Assembly: GCA_039545295.1 (NCBI GenBank)
Contig: BCIK01000005.1
Coordinates: 189,268-253,267, forward strand
From: Udeniomyces pyricola
Lineage: Eukaryota > Basidiomycota > Tremellomycetes > Cystofilobasidiales > Mrakiaceae
DNA length: 64,000 nt
Direction of reading: 5' to 3'
Shown: piece after piece, positions 37,901 to 48,974 of the stretch
Layout of the letters: each line of letters starts with the position of its first letter
Numbering within the stretch: the stretch's first letter is position 1
Program-made: the position numbers and the translations under genes
The notes under the pieces: generated by a model
Told to the model about the DNA's origin: nothing
Databases searched by the model: none
What the model saw: the letters and a program-made list of their open reading frames with translations, nothing else

Positions 37901-38624
37901 CTTGGACCAGTCAAAGAATATGGTTCTCATTCCGACTTGCATCCACTGACAATCCACCCCTACCCCTGCCCTACTCTTTTGGTAATGTTTTTTTTTTCTC
38001 GTCTTCCAATTCGGCAGCTATGAACGGTATTCGAGCTCTGCCCAGGCTGCTCAATCCTTGATGCGAAACCTGTTTGCGGGGGTGTTTCCTCTCTTTGCGT
38101 TCTTTCTCTACGATGGACTCGGGTATCCATGGTAACTTCTCCACTTCATCCTCACCTCCATCCCAAAAGGAATCATCTCTCGTTTCCATCTTCTGACGAA
38201 CTGTCTTTTTATTTTTCTTCGTCATCTTGAATCCAGGGCTTCGACGCTTCTTGGCTGCATCGCCCTTCTCCTTGGGGTATGCCCGGTGATTCTCCTCCTT
38301 TACGGTGATCGTATTCGAGCGCGATCCAAAGTCGCCTCGGCTCTTCTAGCGGAAGCTCGAGAGGCCGATGCCAAACGAGCGGCGTTGGCTCGGGATCGTG
38401 CCGAGAAAGAACAACGAGGGCTCCTTGCTGCTGCTGGTGGTGGTGGGGGAACGATGGCATCAAGGAAGTTGGGCATGGTGAAGGAGAAAGAAGGAGAGGT
38501 TGAAGAAGGAGGAAATGAGGAGCAGATGATGATGGTGAATGAGAATGGCGTGGAAAGGAGAGAAGGGGACGAGGAAAGGAGAAGGAGAGTCGATGGACAA
38601 GGCGTTGCGGGAAGGACAGTCTAA
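34984..38624 (+). CDS. DHA1-type MFS transporter (multidrug/polyamine-like)
   Basis: Thirteen exons give 693 residues: 34984-35433, 35623-35905, 36006-36115, 36220-36283, 36369-36377, 36473-36712, 36879-36939, 37104-37187, 37274-37426, 37632-37712, 37826-37870, 38018-38131, 38237-38624. A disordered N-terminal cytoplasmic region of about 160 residues precedes RRKWSIVVVCITITSL (TM1). The loop PLSEVIGRNMIYL is the MFS motif A region, and GCCASVGNSMVGGTVADLF resembles the TM4-5 region of fungal drug:H+ antiporters. The block SSSAQAAQSLMRNLFAG in the second half is characteristic of DHA1/TPO-type exporters. Twelve membrane spans are expected. The last 115 residues form a charged, coiled-coil-like cytoplasmic tail. 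One exon is only 9 nt and is needed for the frame. The substrate cannot be told from sequence. Confidence 0.9.
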
Positions 38625-39010
38625 GTTGATTGTCTGATGAGGTTGTGCGAGATCATACAGACGTATAGACCAAAGGTCGATCTCGTGTTGGGTCATTGCT
38701 TTTACTGTTTACCTTCGATATTTGGTTTTGATATTTAATCTGGGTTCATGTTATTTCACATTAGGTTTTTTAAAAAAAAACAAGAGTGATATATAATGTG
38801 CACACAGCTGATCAAGAACGTGCGGCCAGATACTGTACAGCCAGCCTCAAGGCACGACTGACTTGCGCAGCGTTTACATAGGTGCATCCAATCTGGACCG
38901 CCATCGCGCCCGACTAGCAACTCACCTACTCGCATACTTCCTCTCTTCCCCGCCCTGTACGTCAGACGACGACGTCCGACGACGCTCGTCAACCCTCTAC
39001 CAAACACATC

Positions 39011-42000
39011 ATGACCTCACATCAGAATCAGTTCGAATTCTCGCAATCCTATATCAAGGTCAGTCATAACCCCGTCCCCTAGGCTTGCCAATGCCATCCT
39101 TGAGTCGACTTTGTCCTCTCATCTACAGTCTCTGACTTCTTCCCCTTCCCCTTGCCCTACTTCCTTCTGCTCAATGGCATTGCTTACCTTTCCATCTCCT
39201 TATCCTCAAACTCTGTCATCCAGCACCGAGTCCGCCATCTCCACACTATCTCCATCCACAATCTTACCCTTACGCCCCACCGCGATGAACTCTTGCTTGC
39301 GTCGCCTCTCGTCGGACTCGGACGCGACCGAACCCTAAGCGGCGAGGCCGCCGCGGTCGAACCAGTGACCAGACTGGAAGCGGTCGATGATTTGGAGATC
39401 GGCACGTCAGATGGAAGAGTCAGACAATTTGGTGGAAGAAGAAGAAGGACAAGTAGTGCGAGCAGTAGGGTATGTACTCTGTGTGCATCTGACCATCGGA
39501 GGTGAAAGGGGCCGGGTTCGGATGATGCTAATGATGATGGGTGTGGGGGTGTATGTGTGTCCAGCAGGCATGATACGGTCTGCCTTTCGTCTTTCCTTTG
39601 GACCTAATCCTCATCCTTTTTTTGTCCTCACACACTGCTAGTCTCATCTCGACGCAGGATACTTCAGTAATCACCCACCAGGAACGTCTGCCTCGCCTCA
39701 TCATCTATCATCGCCGCATCTTCCCGAGAGTCCGTCATCGACGTATTTGCATCCTCCTTCGACCTCATCGAACCCCCGTCCATCACTGACGCGTGCACGG
39801 GCATCTTCAACTCGACGTCGGCTGTCAAACGCGTCGTTCCACGCACAGGGACCGCCATCACCAGGAGGAGGAGATGCAGGCGCAGGCGGGAGACTGCCGG
39901 GAACGAGCGGGGGAAGGGAAAGGAGTAGCTCAAAGACGTCTATCGGCAGTTTTCGAGGTGGCACAGTCGAGCTCTCATCGAGCTCTCCGCATACGTCCAC
40001 AATAGGCTCAGGGCATAATCATCATCCGTATCACCAATTGCTACCGCACTCGGGATCAGATGTCATCAAGGAAGTCAACGAACCAGACCTTCTCGGTAAT
40101 GCACTCGATCCGCTTGGGCCCCATTCAACACATCAAGACGATGAAGAAGAACCACTCGAGTTCCTCGCTGCTAGAAGGCTGCTCGAGTGCTTCGTTACGC
40201 TCAGGATGTCGGATGAAAAGATTGTGGAATTGGTGAGGAGGGGAACTGCTGGGACGGACGAGGCGACGTCTGGATGTGGTGGAAAGGGCAAAGGCAAGGA
40301 GAGAGCTTCGAGCTTGTCTATCTCCTCATCTGCCACGTCCTCCACGGCTTCCTCGAGTCTTTCATCGCCGACGCTTCGAGTCAGGACAATCAGTAGCCCC
40401 AACATTGGGGCAGGAGCCCCGGCCTCTCACTCACCGCCGCTCCAGGGGTCTTCTGCAAAATCCAGCGGTCTTTCGACTCCTCGACCTTCATCCTCTCCTA
40501 CCTTAAGGTCATCGTCACCACTCTCCCCCACTTTCGCTTCTTCTCCCCCCTCTCGTACGCACTTCCCTCATGTGAGATCCTCGACCCATCCCGATCCTCC
40601 TGTCCAGCCCGACGTCTTGTCGACCTCGTCAAATACGATGACTCGTGCCGCTTCCTCCACTGGGATCGATTCATCATCCCCAACCGCAATCACCACAACA
40701 AGAACTTCGATTCCTATGCCTAAAAATAACACCTTGAATTCCCATATCCGACCTCGCCCCTCGAGTGTTCGGTCCCTCCCCTCCATTACCACAACCTCTC
40801 CTTCATCTTCATCCCCCTCGCCCAAATTTCCCTCTTGCCCTTCCCTTGAAGACCGACCCCACGCACCTCGGGCCCAACACCCGTCATTCGATGACGTCTC
40901 TACGCCATTCTACATCTCCCCTCTTCACGCCCCTTCGCTCTGGCCGGCCTTTGCGGACCTGGATCCGCAAGCTGATTTCGGTCGATGGGACGGCGAAGAA
41001 GCTTGGAGGGAGGAAACTGTTGTCGTAGGCGTTTGGGTTCGAGAATCAGCCTTGGCGGGAACAGACAAAGGCAAAGGAAGGGAACCGGACGAGGAGAAGA
41101 AATGGAGATTGTTAAAGGAGGAAACCGTCGAGTTGGCCAAGCTTGAACAGTGGGATCATGAAGTCAGTTGTTTTTTTTTTCTCTCTATTTCTCGGCGAGA
41201 AGATCTGGGCCGCGAATCCCAAGAAGCTTTCAACGTGTTTTCTCCTTGCACCATACTCATCTTTGGCGATGACCTTACTGTGACATGGAATCGGAACAGG
41301 AACCCTTACCACCAAATACAATCCTTTTCTCTCTCTCCACCTCTCCCTCGACTCTGCTCCATCTGCCCATTCCAAACGCTATGAGGTCCACTGAGGATCA
41401 CATGTCGGATCGTTCGTTGATTCGATCAGCATCCTCCCCGACGCTCGATCGGACAGGGTTCGATTTTCATCCCGTCCCATCTTCTTCTCCTTCCTCCACC
41501 ACGCGTGAAACCGCATCGTCCACTCATGGCCGTCGTCGTCGGGCTGTCGTTCCCAAAGCTTCCCACCAAGGCGCATCTCAACAGGAAGAAGATGAAGAAG
41601 AATGGTCGTCCCACCAATCGCTCCTCGCTCGTTCACTCCTCGAAACCCGCATGAAGCGTTCGTTGGGTCTGACGGATCTCTTGAAGCTCGTCCATCTCGA
41701 AAGCGTCATGCGCGATACGAAAGTGTCGTTGGAAGCCGTCAGGGTATCGGTGGAGAAGTTAATCAAAGGAAGTGAGGTGGAAAGGATGAAGAGGGAGGTG
41801 GAAGAGAGAGAGGAGAGGATGAAGCAATGGCGAGAGATGAAGGAGAGAGAAGAGGTCGAGATTGAAAGACGTGAGTTTACATGTGAAAGAACTGAAGTTG
41901 ACTTTGGGGGGAGGGGGAGGGGGAGGGAGACTGAAGGACTGGAATGGATCCAGAAGAAGAAAGCCCATAGCTCATATTTTGCTCTCTCCGAACCATCCTC

Positions 42001-44157
42001 CTATCCGCTCATTTGTTTTCCCCTTTCTTCCTCCTCTGTCTCTTACCTCCTCTCTTGGATCGATCCTTTCGAACCGGTAGTCGTACGCGAACTGGAACGA
42101 CGACGACTTGCGATTCAGACCCGCGAGGCCAACCTTGTGGCAGCTCAACGATCCCTCGAGATCCAAGAGAAGCAACGCATGGCGGACCTTCAAGCCAAAC
42201 AAACCCGACAATCGTAAGCTTCTTACCTTTTCACTCCCTTCAATTTACTTGTGTGATACTTCTTGGCGTTCGTTCGGGTTTTTGGAAAAATCTAAAATAA
42301 AATAAAAATGCTCAATGTGGGCTTTCCCGATCCAAAACCTTCATATGAATCGACATCTTCTTCCTTTCCATTTTCTTTCCCATCAGAGCCTCCCTTCTCT
42401 CACTACGTCCTCACTTCCGGACGGCTCTCTCCCATCTGACCTCTGACCTCCTCACGATCTTCCCCATCACTCCAACTGTCCATTCCCAAACCCGTTCTAT
42501 CCTCTTCTCGATCCTCACGTTGCCTCTTCCTCTCCCGAGTCACCCGACCTCGACCGCACCGGCGCTGAGCGTCCCGAGCTCGCACCTTCCTCCGGGCGTG
42601 ATGCCGATCGAGGAGGAGACCGTCGCGAGCGCGTTAGGTTGCGTCGTGCTGGTGTTGGAGAGGTTGGCGACGTATTTGGGAGCGAGGGAGAATAGGGGAT
42701 TGGCGTACCCGGTCGTGAGCAAGGGGAGTAGGAGCTTGATCAAGGATTTGAGTTCGGACGTCAAAGGATCGAGGGTGTGAGTCCTTTTTTTTGCATGGCC
42801 TGATTTCTCGCGGTGTGAGTGGAAGCGCAGTGTGGTTCAACTGTCTACTTATTTTTTTGCGTTTGACCCATGTTGGTTCTGGAACAGCTTTCCATTGTAT
42901 TCGAAAGGCGTCGAAAAGTATCGGTTCGAGTACGCCGTGTTCCTGCTCAACAAAAACATCGAACTCGTACGTTGACTTTTCTTTCTTTCTTGTCGGAGTC
43001 GCACGTGACACACGCTGGTGGCTTTCTCACTTTTGTGCGCGAGACTGACTGAAGTGCTCTCGGATTTGAATGGTGGGATGACAGCTCATGACGGACCAAG
43101 GAATTCGAATTATGGACCTTCGACACACGCTCCCGAACTTGATGAACCTCATGTTGACGGTGTCGTCCTCTTCAAAGTGAGTAACTCCTTCGCTCACACT
43201 TTTTTGGCAAGTTCCTTCGTGAGAACCTGGAATTGATGTGGATTCATTCTCCCATTCAGTCCTTCGACCACGAATGTCACATCTGCAAGTCCTGAACCTC
43301 AACATACCTTCTCTCAGCTTACCGTTCGGCCTTCTCCATCGTCTTCCTCTGTATCCCCAATTGCTTCCACCGCGTCGAGTCCCGCGCGATCACAACCACA
43401 TGAAGCTTCGGTTAGCGTCGTTGGATCTCCTCGATTTGATGGACCTAGCGAGCTGCCTTCTTCGACACCCTCTTCGGCCGTGACTCCGACGGCGACGATG
43501 ACTCCTGGAGGAGCGGAAGGAGGTGAGCGAACGCCGAAAGCACCCTCGACAACGACGACGCGATCTATCTTTTGGGGACTAGGAGGAGGAGGCGGTGGTG
43601 GTGGTACAAAGTCTTTGACGGCCGCAAAAGACGGGGGAGGAGGCGATGGAGGAGTCAGAAGGGAGAAAAAGAGCAAGAAGGAAGAGGCGTCGTTGGTGGG
43701 AGGTGAGGAAGTCAAGGTCAAAGAAGGGGTCAGCATCATAGGTGGTCATGGTCATGGGGGTGGTGGGGGTGCTGGCTCGACCATCGTATCAGCAGCTAAT
43801 CATAGTAGTCGGGAAGGAGAATCTGGCCCTGAAGGTGTACCTTCCACTCGTCCAACCCTCCTCCTGACGACCCGGACCAAATCCGAAGGACGTAAGCGTA
43901 AACCGCCAGCCGTCATCCTCGTCAACCCGACGTCGGGTCACGCGAACGGGGGGAGTCATGGGGGCTCGGCCGAGGTTGGTGGGGAAGAAGGTGGGACGGT
44001 CAAGCCGGTGAGATCGAGACGTGGAACTCTCGCGAGGGTCCTTGGGGGATCGGGGAGTGTGGTGGGAGGGGGTGGGAGCGGTGGAGGTGGATCGGGAAGT
44101 GGTGCCAGGGAGAGAGCGACCAGTGCGGACTCGGGAAGGACGGTCGTGCAGAGATAG
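39011..44157 (+). CDS. UVRAG/Vps38-like subunit of the PI3-kinase complex, unusually large
   Basis: Nine exons (39011-39058, 39224-39469, 39642-41162, 41300-41870, 42081-42213, 42387-42776, 42888-42966, 43085-43176, 43260-44157) give about 1325 residues with closed phases. The N-terminus carries HRVRHLHTISIHNL, which matches the RxRHLxxIxxxNL signature of UVRAG/Vps38 and Atg14-type proteins. A Ser/Pro-rich region of about 400 residues follows. A coiled coil (SVEKLIKGSEVERMKREVEE.. then ELERRRLAIQTREANL) precedes the C-terminal domain with FPLYSKGVEKYRFEYAVFLL, NKNIELLMTDQGIR and DLRHTLPNLMNLML. These proteins bind Vps34-Vps15-Atg6/Beclin to direct PI3P production for endosomal sorting or autophagy. 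UVRAG/Vps38 fits better than Atg14 because no N-terminal Cys repeats are seen. The last 290 residues are Gly/Ser/Lys-rich and probably disordered. Confidence 0.82.
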
Positions 44158-44579
44158 AGGACGATGGAGTGTTGTTGCGTCCTCGTCTGATGGACAAGAA
44201 GTTACTCGTAAAGTATATAGGTTACGATAACTCGTGGACTACACAGAATAAGATAACTCGTGGAGTACATAGGCTACGGTATCTGACGACTGACAGTTAC
44301 GTCGAAAGACACATCAAGGCAGAAAACAAGGGTTCGGAAGAAATTCGTCTACTCACTGTTCGAAAGGATTGTTCATCCTTTTGACATCTCTCTTGCTTTC
44401 ACCGTCATCTCAGTTTCTTCGCTCCTACTGATGATTCTCGATCAACATCCCACCCACCTTACATCATTCATCCTCTTGACCGCAGCTTCCATTATCTAAA
44501 AGCCGGTTCACTCCGACCGCCATAACAACGATCCTCTCTTTACTCACTCACCAATCCCAACTCACATCATACTCCAGAC
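44158..44579. other. Intergenic gap with a short tandem duplication
   Basis: No gene. A unit of about 33 nt containing GATAACTCGTGGA recurs (about 44225-44245 and 44251-44271), each followed by a similar ACA/TACATAGG segment. Confidence 0.6.
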
Positions 44580-45257
44580 ATGTCTACCTCAAGCATCTCA
44601 CCGTACTCCAACTCCGATCAGTACGACATCGTGCTTGTCAGCGCTGACGACCGCGCCTTCCACCTCACAAAAAGCAAGCTCGCGGCTGCGTCATCCATCT
44701 TTGCCGACATGTTCTCAGTGCCGCAAGCCAAACCCGCTGAAAAAGGCGTCCAGCGGGTCTTGATGGTCGAAAACGGACAAGACCTCGAAAGATTCCTACA
44801 ACTCCTGCTCACCGACGAGAAATGCCCTGAAAACATCCCTTTCGACGACACTGTTAAGCTTTTCGCTCTTGCCGACAAGTTTATGACCCCTCAACTTTAT
44901 TTCCCAATCGCAGACATACTCTTCGCAAAGTTCCTTCCCTCTCATCCTCTCGAGTTATGGGCATACTGCACAATCTATGGAATGCCTGGCCTCGCCTCGA
45001 CCTGTACCACATTCTTCGACCAGTGTAGACATAAATTTTCTTCTAGATGGTTATATCCCGCGCAGCTCGTGCCTATGTCCTGGGACAAATACACAGGTCA
45101 TGCAACGGACTCACGCCCTCTTTCGCCCGTCGATCTCTCACCGGACCTATTGATGCGGCTGCCTCAGGCATCGTTGATTGGTCTAATGAAGTGCTACCAC
45201 CTGGTGACTCATGGTTACACCTGGAAGCAAGCCACAGACGCGCGGAAGGTTCCCTGA
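44580..45257 (+). CDS. BTB/POZ domain protein, intronless
   Basis: A single 225-residue reading frame. The N-terminal half has the BTB layout: YDIVLVSADDRAFHLTKSKLAAASSIFADMF, then LQLLLTDE and TVKLFALADKFMTPQLY. The second half is helical (LELWAYCTIYGMPGLAS, SLIGLMKCYHLV). Fungal proteins of this type are a large, poorly characterised group; BTB domains mediate dimerisation and, in some proteins, cullin-3 binding. No kelch, BACK or zinc-finger partner domain is visible. It is one of the few genes here without an intron, which may hint at recent duplication or retroposition, but no poly-A remnant or target-site duplication is evident. Confidence 0.85.
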   Translation: MSTSSISPYSNSDQYDIVLVSADDRAFHLTKSKLAAASSIFADMFSVPQAKPAEKGVQRVLMVENGQDLERFLQLLLTDEKCPENIPFDDTVKLFALADKFMTPQLYFPIADILFAKFLPSHPLELWAYCTIYGMPGLASTCTTFFDQCRHKFSSRWLYPAQLVPMSWDKYTGHATDSRPLSPVDLSPDLLMRLPQASLIGLMKCYHLVTHGYTWKQATDARKVP

Positions 45258-46368
45258 TAGTCTGTGACTTCCTGTTCATATATCGCTTGTAGATGTGGCG
45301 GAGAGTCCGACAGTGACCAGCCGATTGACTGAGTACTTCCAACCGTTTGAATTCGCTTGGTTGCACCATGCAGCGTCCACAGTCAACTCTGCTCGGTTCG
45401 ATCGACTGCTTTCTCTTCCTAAAATCTCATCCAACGTCACCGATCTCTATGAGCAATCTCTTCATCTGTAGAGCCGAATGAGCTGACTCGGCTTTCACAT
45501 TCACGTGCTCACCTTCCCCCCCGGCCCACCCTTGTTATCCATAGCCACACCTCGATCGACCATGCATTTGCACTCGTCTACGCTTTCCTAGCTAGTAGCA
45601 CCCTTAATACTCAAGAATCGCTCATCATTCCGGGGCCGTTCTTGCTTCTCATGCTCTTGATCAACCGTGAGTTGGGCATTACATCTTCTTATTCGTCGAC
45701 CGATACCGGATGCCAGACGTGACGCCTGTCCATACGCTGACGTACACCTCTTGCCCTTCGACAGTTGGTAGCTTCTGATGTCGCTATCATATGTAATTGT
45801 ACCTACCGAGCTCTCACAAGTGGATCTTGATATGAGTAAGCGCCTCACCGTTTTAGCTCGTCGCTGGGATCTTTCAATGACCCTTCATATCGTTTCGATC
45901 AATGCTAAACCTCACATTGAACGTACCGTTGCATTTCCAAAACAACAATAGTCCCAGCACGACTGACCCTTTACTGCTTGATTATTGAATGGCAATACTC
46001 GTGATATATGAAAGAACGAACGTGAGATGTGAGATCATATTCCTTGTCGTGTACAATTAATTGACTTGTATATATGAATTGCAAGCGTGTCGGACAACGC
46101 TCGATTGTAGTAGCTGGCTGTGGTTCTGGTACGCATAATTCAAGACAAAACTTGTATGAGTAACAGTGAATCATAATGAGGACCACTATGCCATTCAAAA
46201 TTGTACAGCACCAATGGCTGAACAAGATAAGATGAGCACGACGTACGTAACCTTGCGCTAACGAAACAGACAGGCAGCATTCTGGCTGTCGTCTTTGTTC
46301 GCTTGTTCCAGCCGCGTCACTGGACACCCCCGACATCCACCTTCTTTCCATCTCCCCACACTCACCCC
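45258..46368. other. Gene-poor 1.1-kb stretch
   Basis: No coding region, RNA gene or repeat that I can support. Base composition is relatively AT-rich at 45900-46260. The right end must hold the promoter of the NCBP3-like gene. Confidence 0.5.
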
Positions 46369-48619
46369 ATGTACTCTGAGCCAGGCCTTCCTTACGACGG
46401 CGAGGATGCCACCTACGAGCGTCCCGTTCCATCCTCGTCTAGTTCCTCGCAAAAACACTACAACCCCCTTCTTGACCAATCGCTCGACGATCTGATCCAA
46501 GACACGCGTTCCTCCTCCAACACGCGCTACAACTCACGCGTCACTTCCGACCGTTCTGCCCCTTTCGCCAGTGGCATATCCGAGCAAGATGAGCAAGGTA
46601 TTAGAAGCCCACCGAGATCCAAGATCTATCTCTTGAGCGAAGTCAAACCTGTGGTCAACCACCAGATGGCTAGCGACCTTATGGAGGACGCACCTCACAT
46701 TCCCGAGGGTGAGTTTGGACCGCATCGCCGCGCCGTTCGTCATGCACCGCTTTTGCGCGATTTTTGGTTCGGCATATACAAAAAAAAAAAAAAAAACGCA
46801 ACAAACCCGGTCATGAGTGGTCTCACGATGCATGGCGCTTTGTGTATAGCGTTTGAGTGCCGATGATTGCTGACAATGCTGGTTGCTCCTTATTTTCTCC
46901 ATTCATCACTTGCCGTCCTGTTCATTCATCATCATCCCCCCCTTCATGGCCGGTGGTCCAACCTGTAGCCGATATCCGACCGCACAGGTACATGTCAGAT
47001 GTTCCGGTCCCGATACACAACGGACTCAGGACGAGTGCCTTGCATTTTGAAGGAAGCCCGGTTACCGAGCTGCCAACTGACAAGGTTCGTTTCAAGTCAT
47101 TTACGTCGTCGTCGTCGTCGTCGTCGTCGTCGACTTTCCACGTCCAATCACGTTATTTTCGCCCCAGTCTGATTGTCGAGTTATACCCCAATCGCTAGAT
47201 CTTCACCTACATTTCATCCTACACGACGGTTCTCCCCATCGGAATCGAATGGATTTCAGACTCTCGCCTGCTTGCCATCTTCCCCTCATCCTCAGCCGCC
47301 GCCTTTGCCCTCGAAGGTCTTCTCCTTGATCCCGATAGTTTCATCGTCGGCTCGGAAGCCGCTATCGATGCCTCGTCTGAGAACCGGTCCCATGAAGGCG
47401 ATGACTCAGACGATGCCGTGTTTGGAATCCGAGGTCAGGCGCAGAATGTTCCGCTCAACCTCTGGCCGGCTGAGTACAAAGAGCGCAGGAAGAAAGATGG
47501 AGAGGTCCGATTGAGGATGGACGATGCCGAACCGACGGAAGAAGGAACCATGGATGTCGAAGAGGCGGAAGGAGCGGAGAATTCAGTCATGAAAGGGGTC
47601 ATTACGGTCCGATGGGCGAGGATCAATGACAAGAAGCAGAGACAGGTTCGTTCCGCATTGCTTCACCTCCCTCACTTCTGGTTTTGACTTTGTCAATTCT
47701 GCTAGACTGTATCATCGGGCAAAAGGTTTGGATCAGTACCACTGACCATTCTGTAATTGACTCTTCTTCGACACGATGCTCGACGTAACCGTTACGCTTT
47801 CATCTTTTCCTTTTACTCCGGCTCGCTCAATCCATCTTTCAAACGCTTTGGACAACCCAGGGAACTTCCAAGTTCTATTCCAAATACACCCATAAGGCTG
47901 GCAAACCCCCCATCGTCGACACCCATGTTCCCACTCTATCTCGGGGTAACCTTGTCCCAGACACGGGTCTTCCTGCCCGACCCATCGCTTCGGACCTCCT
48001 CAACGATAACCTCAACCTTATACCCGCTCGCCAGAATGAAGATTTTGACCTCCTCGATGGGTCGTTCTCTCTCGACGGTAGGGACGACCGAGATGGACGA
48101 GCTGCCCGAGGAGAAGATCAAGATGATGAGTACGAGGATCTCCTGCAGGAGAAGCGAGGAAGAGGTGTGCGGGGTAGGGGTATGAGGAGCAGTCGAAGTC
48201 GAAGTCCAGTCATTAGTGGGAGTGGGGGTATGCGTGGTGTTGGAGGGTCCAAGATGCGATGGGATCGGCCGGACCGAGACGACGAGAGGGCGTACAGGGG
48301 TAGTTCACGACCAACAGCGTCCTCGGCTGGGTCGAGGAAGGGACCACGAGACATTCCGTTTACGCAACTTCAACCTGCGTCGTATCGGTCGTCATCAAGG
48401 AGGGATCGACCGAGGGCGGCCGACCTTGACGATGAGCTCGTGGCGTTTGCGCAGGGCGGGCCGAGTTCTGGAGCGGGAGTTGCAGGGGTTGGAAGAGTGG
48501 GAGGAGACAGGGGAAGTTTAGGTTTGCCGGAACGGCCTCATGCGAATGCGAGACCGAAGAAGACGGCAGAGGATATGGATCGGGAGATGGAGGAGTTTTT
48601 GGCGGGGAGGACGGATTGA
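46369..48619 (+). CDS. NCBP3-like nuclear cap-binding / mRNA export protein
   Basis: Four exons (46369-46708, 46969-47084, 47199-47645, 47861-48619) give 553 residues. The central part shows the NCBP3-family RNA-recognition-like fold: ALHFEGSPVTELPTDKIFTYI followed by IGIEWISDSRLLAIFPSS and AAAFALEGLL, matching the family pattern of a 'IEWIDD..CNVVF' strand. After an acidic linker comes VRWARINDKKQRQGTSKFYSKY, the counterpart of the DKK..A..SKYY motif. The C-terminal 200 residues are RGG/Ser-Arg-rich and end RPKKTAEDMDREMEEFL, like the C-termini of mRNA-export adaptors. In animals NCBP3 joins NCBP1 in an alternative cap-binding complex and contacts the TREX/EJC export machinery. The fungal role is inferred. 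Intron 2 contains a long CGT trinucleotide repeat. Confidence 0.78.
47103..47132 (+). repeat. CGT/GTC trinucleotide microsatellite in an NCBP3 intron
   Basis: About ten perfect GTC units in the intron 47085-47198. The array has a length not visible in exons nearby. Confidence 0.9.
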
Positions 48620-48974
48620 TCGATCAAGTGATGTATGCCACATGGATTGGAGAGGCGAGAGATGAAGCAGATATGTACGCGAAGAAGATGAGAGACTGCG
48701 GCGGTACTACGTGTTGCCCATGGTTTGGGGATTATAAGAATACAAAGGAATGCATGTTTGTAAGATGAGTTGAGCCCATGTGAACAGGTGGGGAACAGAT
48801 TGCGAAGGGGTCATTTAATGATGACAGTGGGTACGTAACCTCTTTAACAAAAAAAAAAGGAGTTGATGGTGGACGATTCATGATTGGATGTGACCGGATC
48901 GCGTCCTTTTGACGTGTCCTGCTTACGTCCTCATCCACCCACCAGTCATCCCCCCCTCCCCCCCGTCATCAGTC

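Noticed and set aside
29855..38624. Pectin methylesterase, IMP2 and MFS transporter as a catabolic or secondary-metabolite cluster
   Set aside because: They are separated by a mitochondrial housekeeping protease, have mixed strands, and no other pathway enzyme is near.
43314..43739. Minus-strand Pro/Ser-rich frame opposite the UVRAG/Vps38-like 3' exon
   Set aside because: It mirrors the Gly-rich coding tract of the real exon and has no features of its own.
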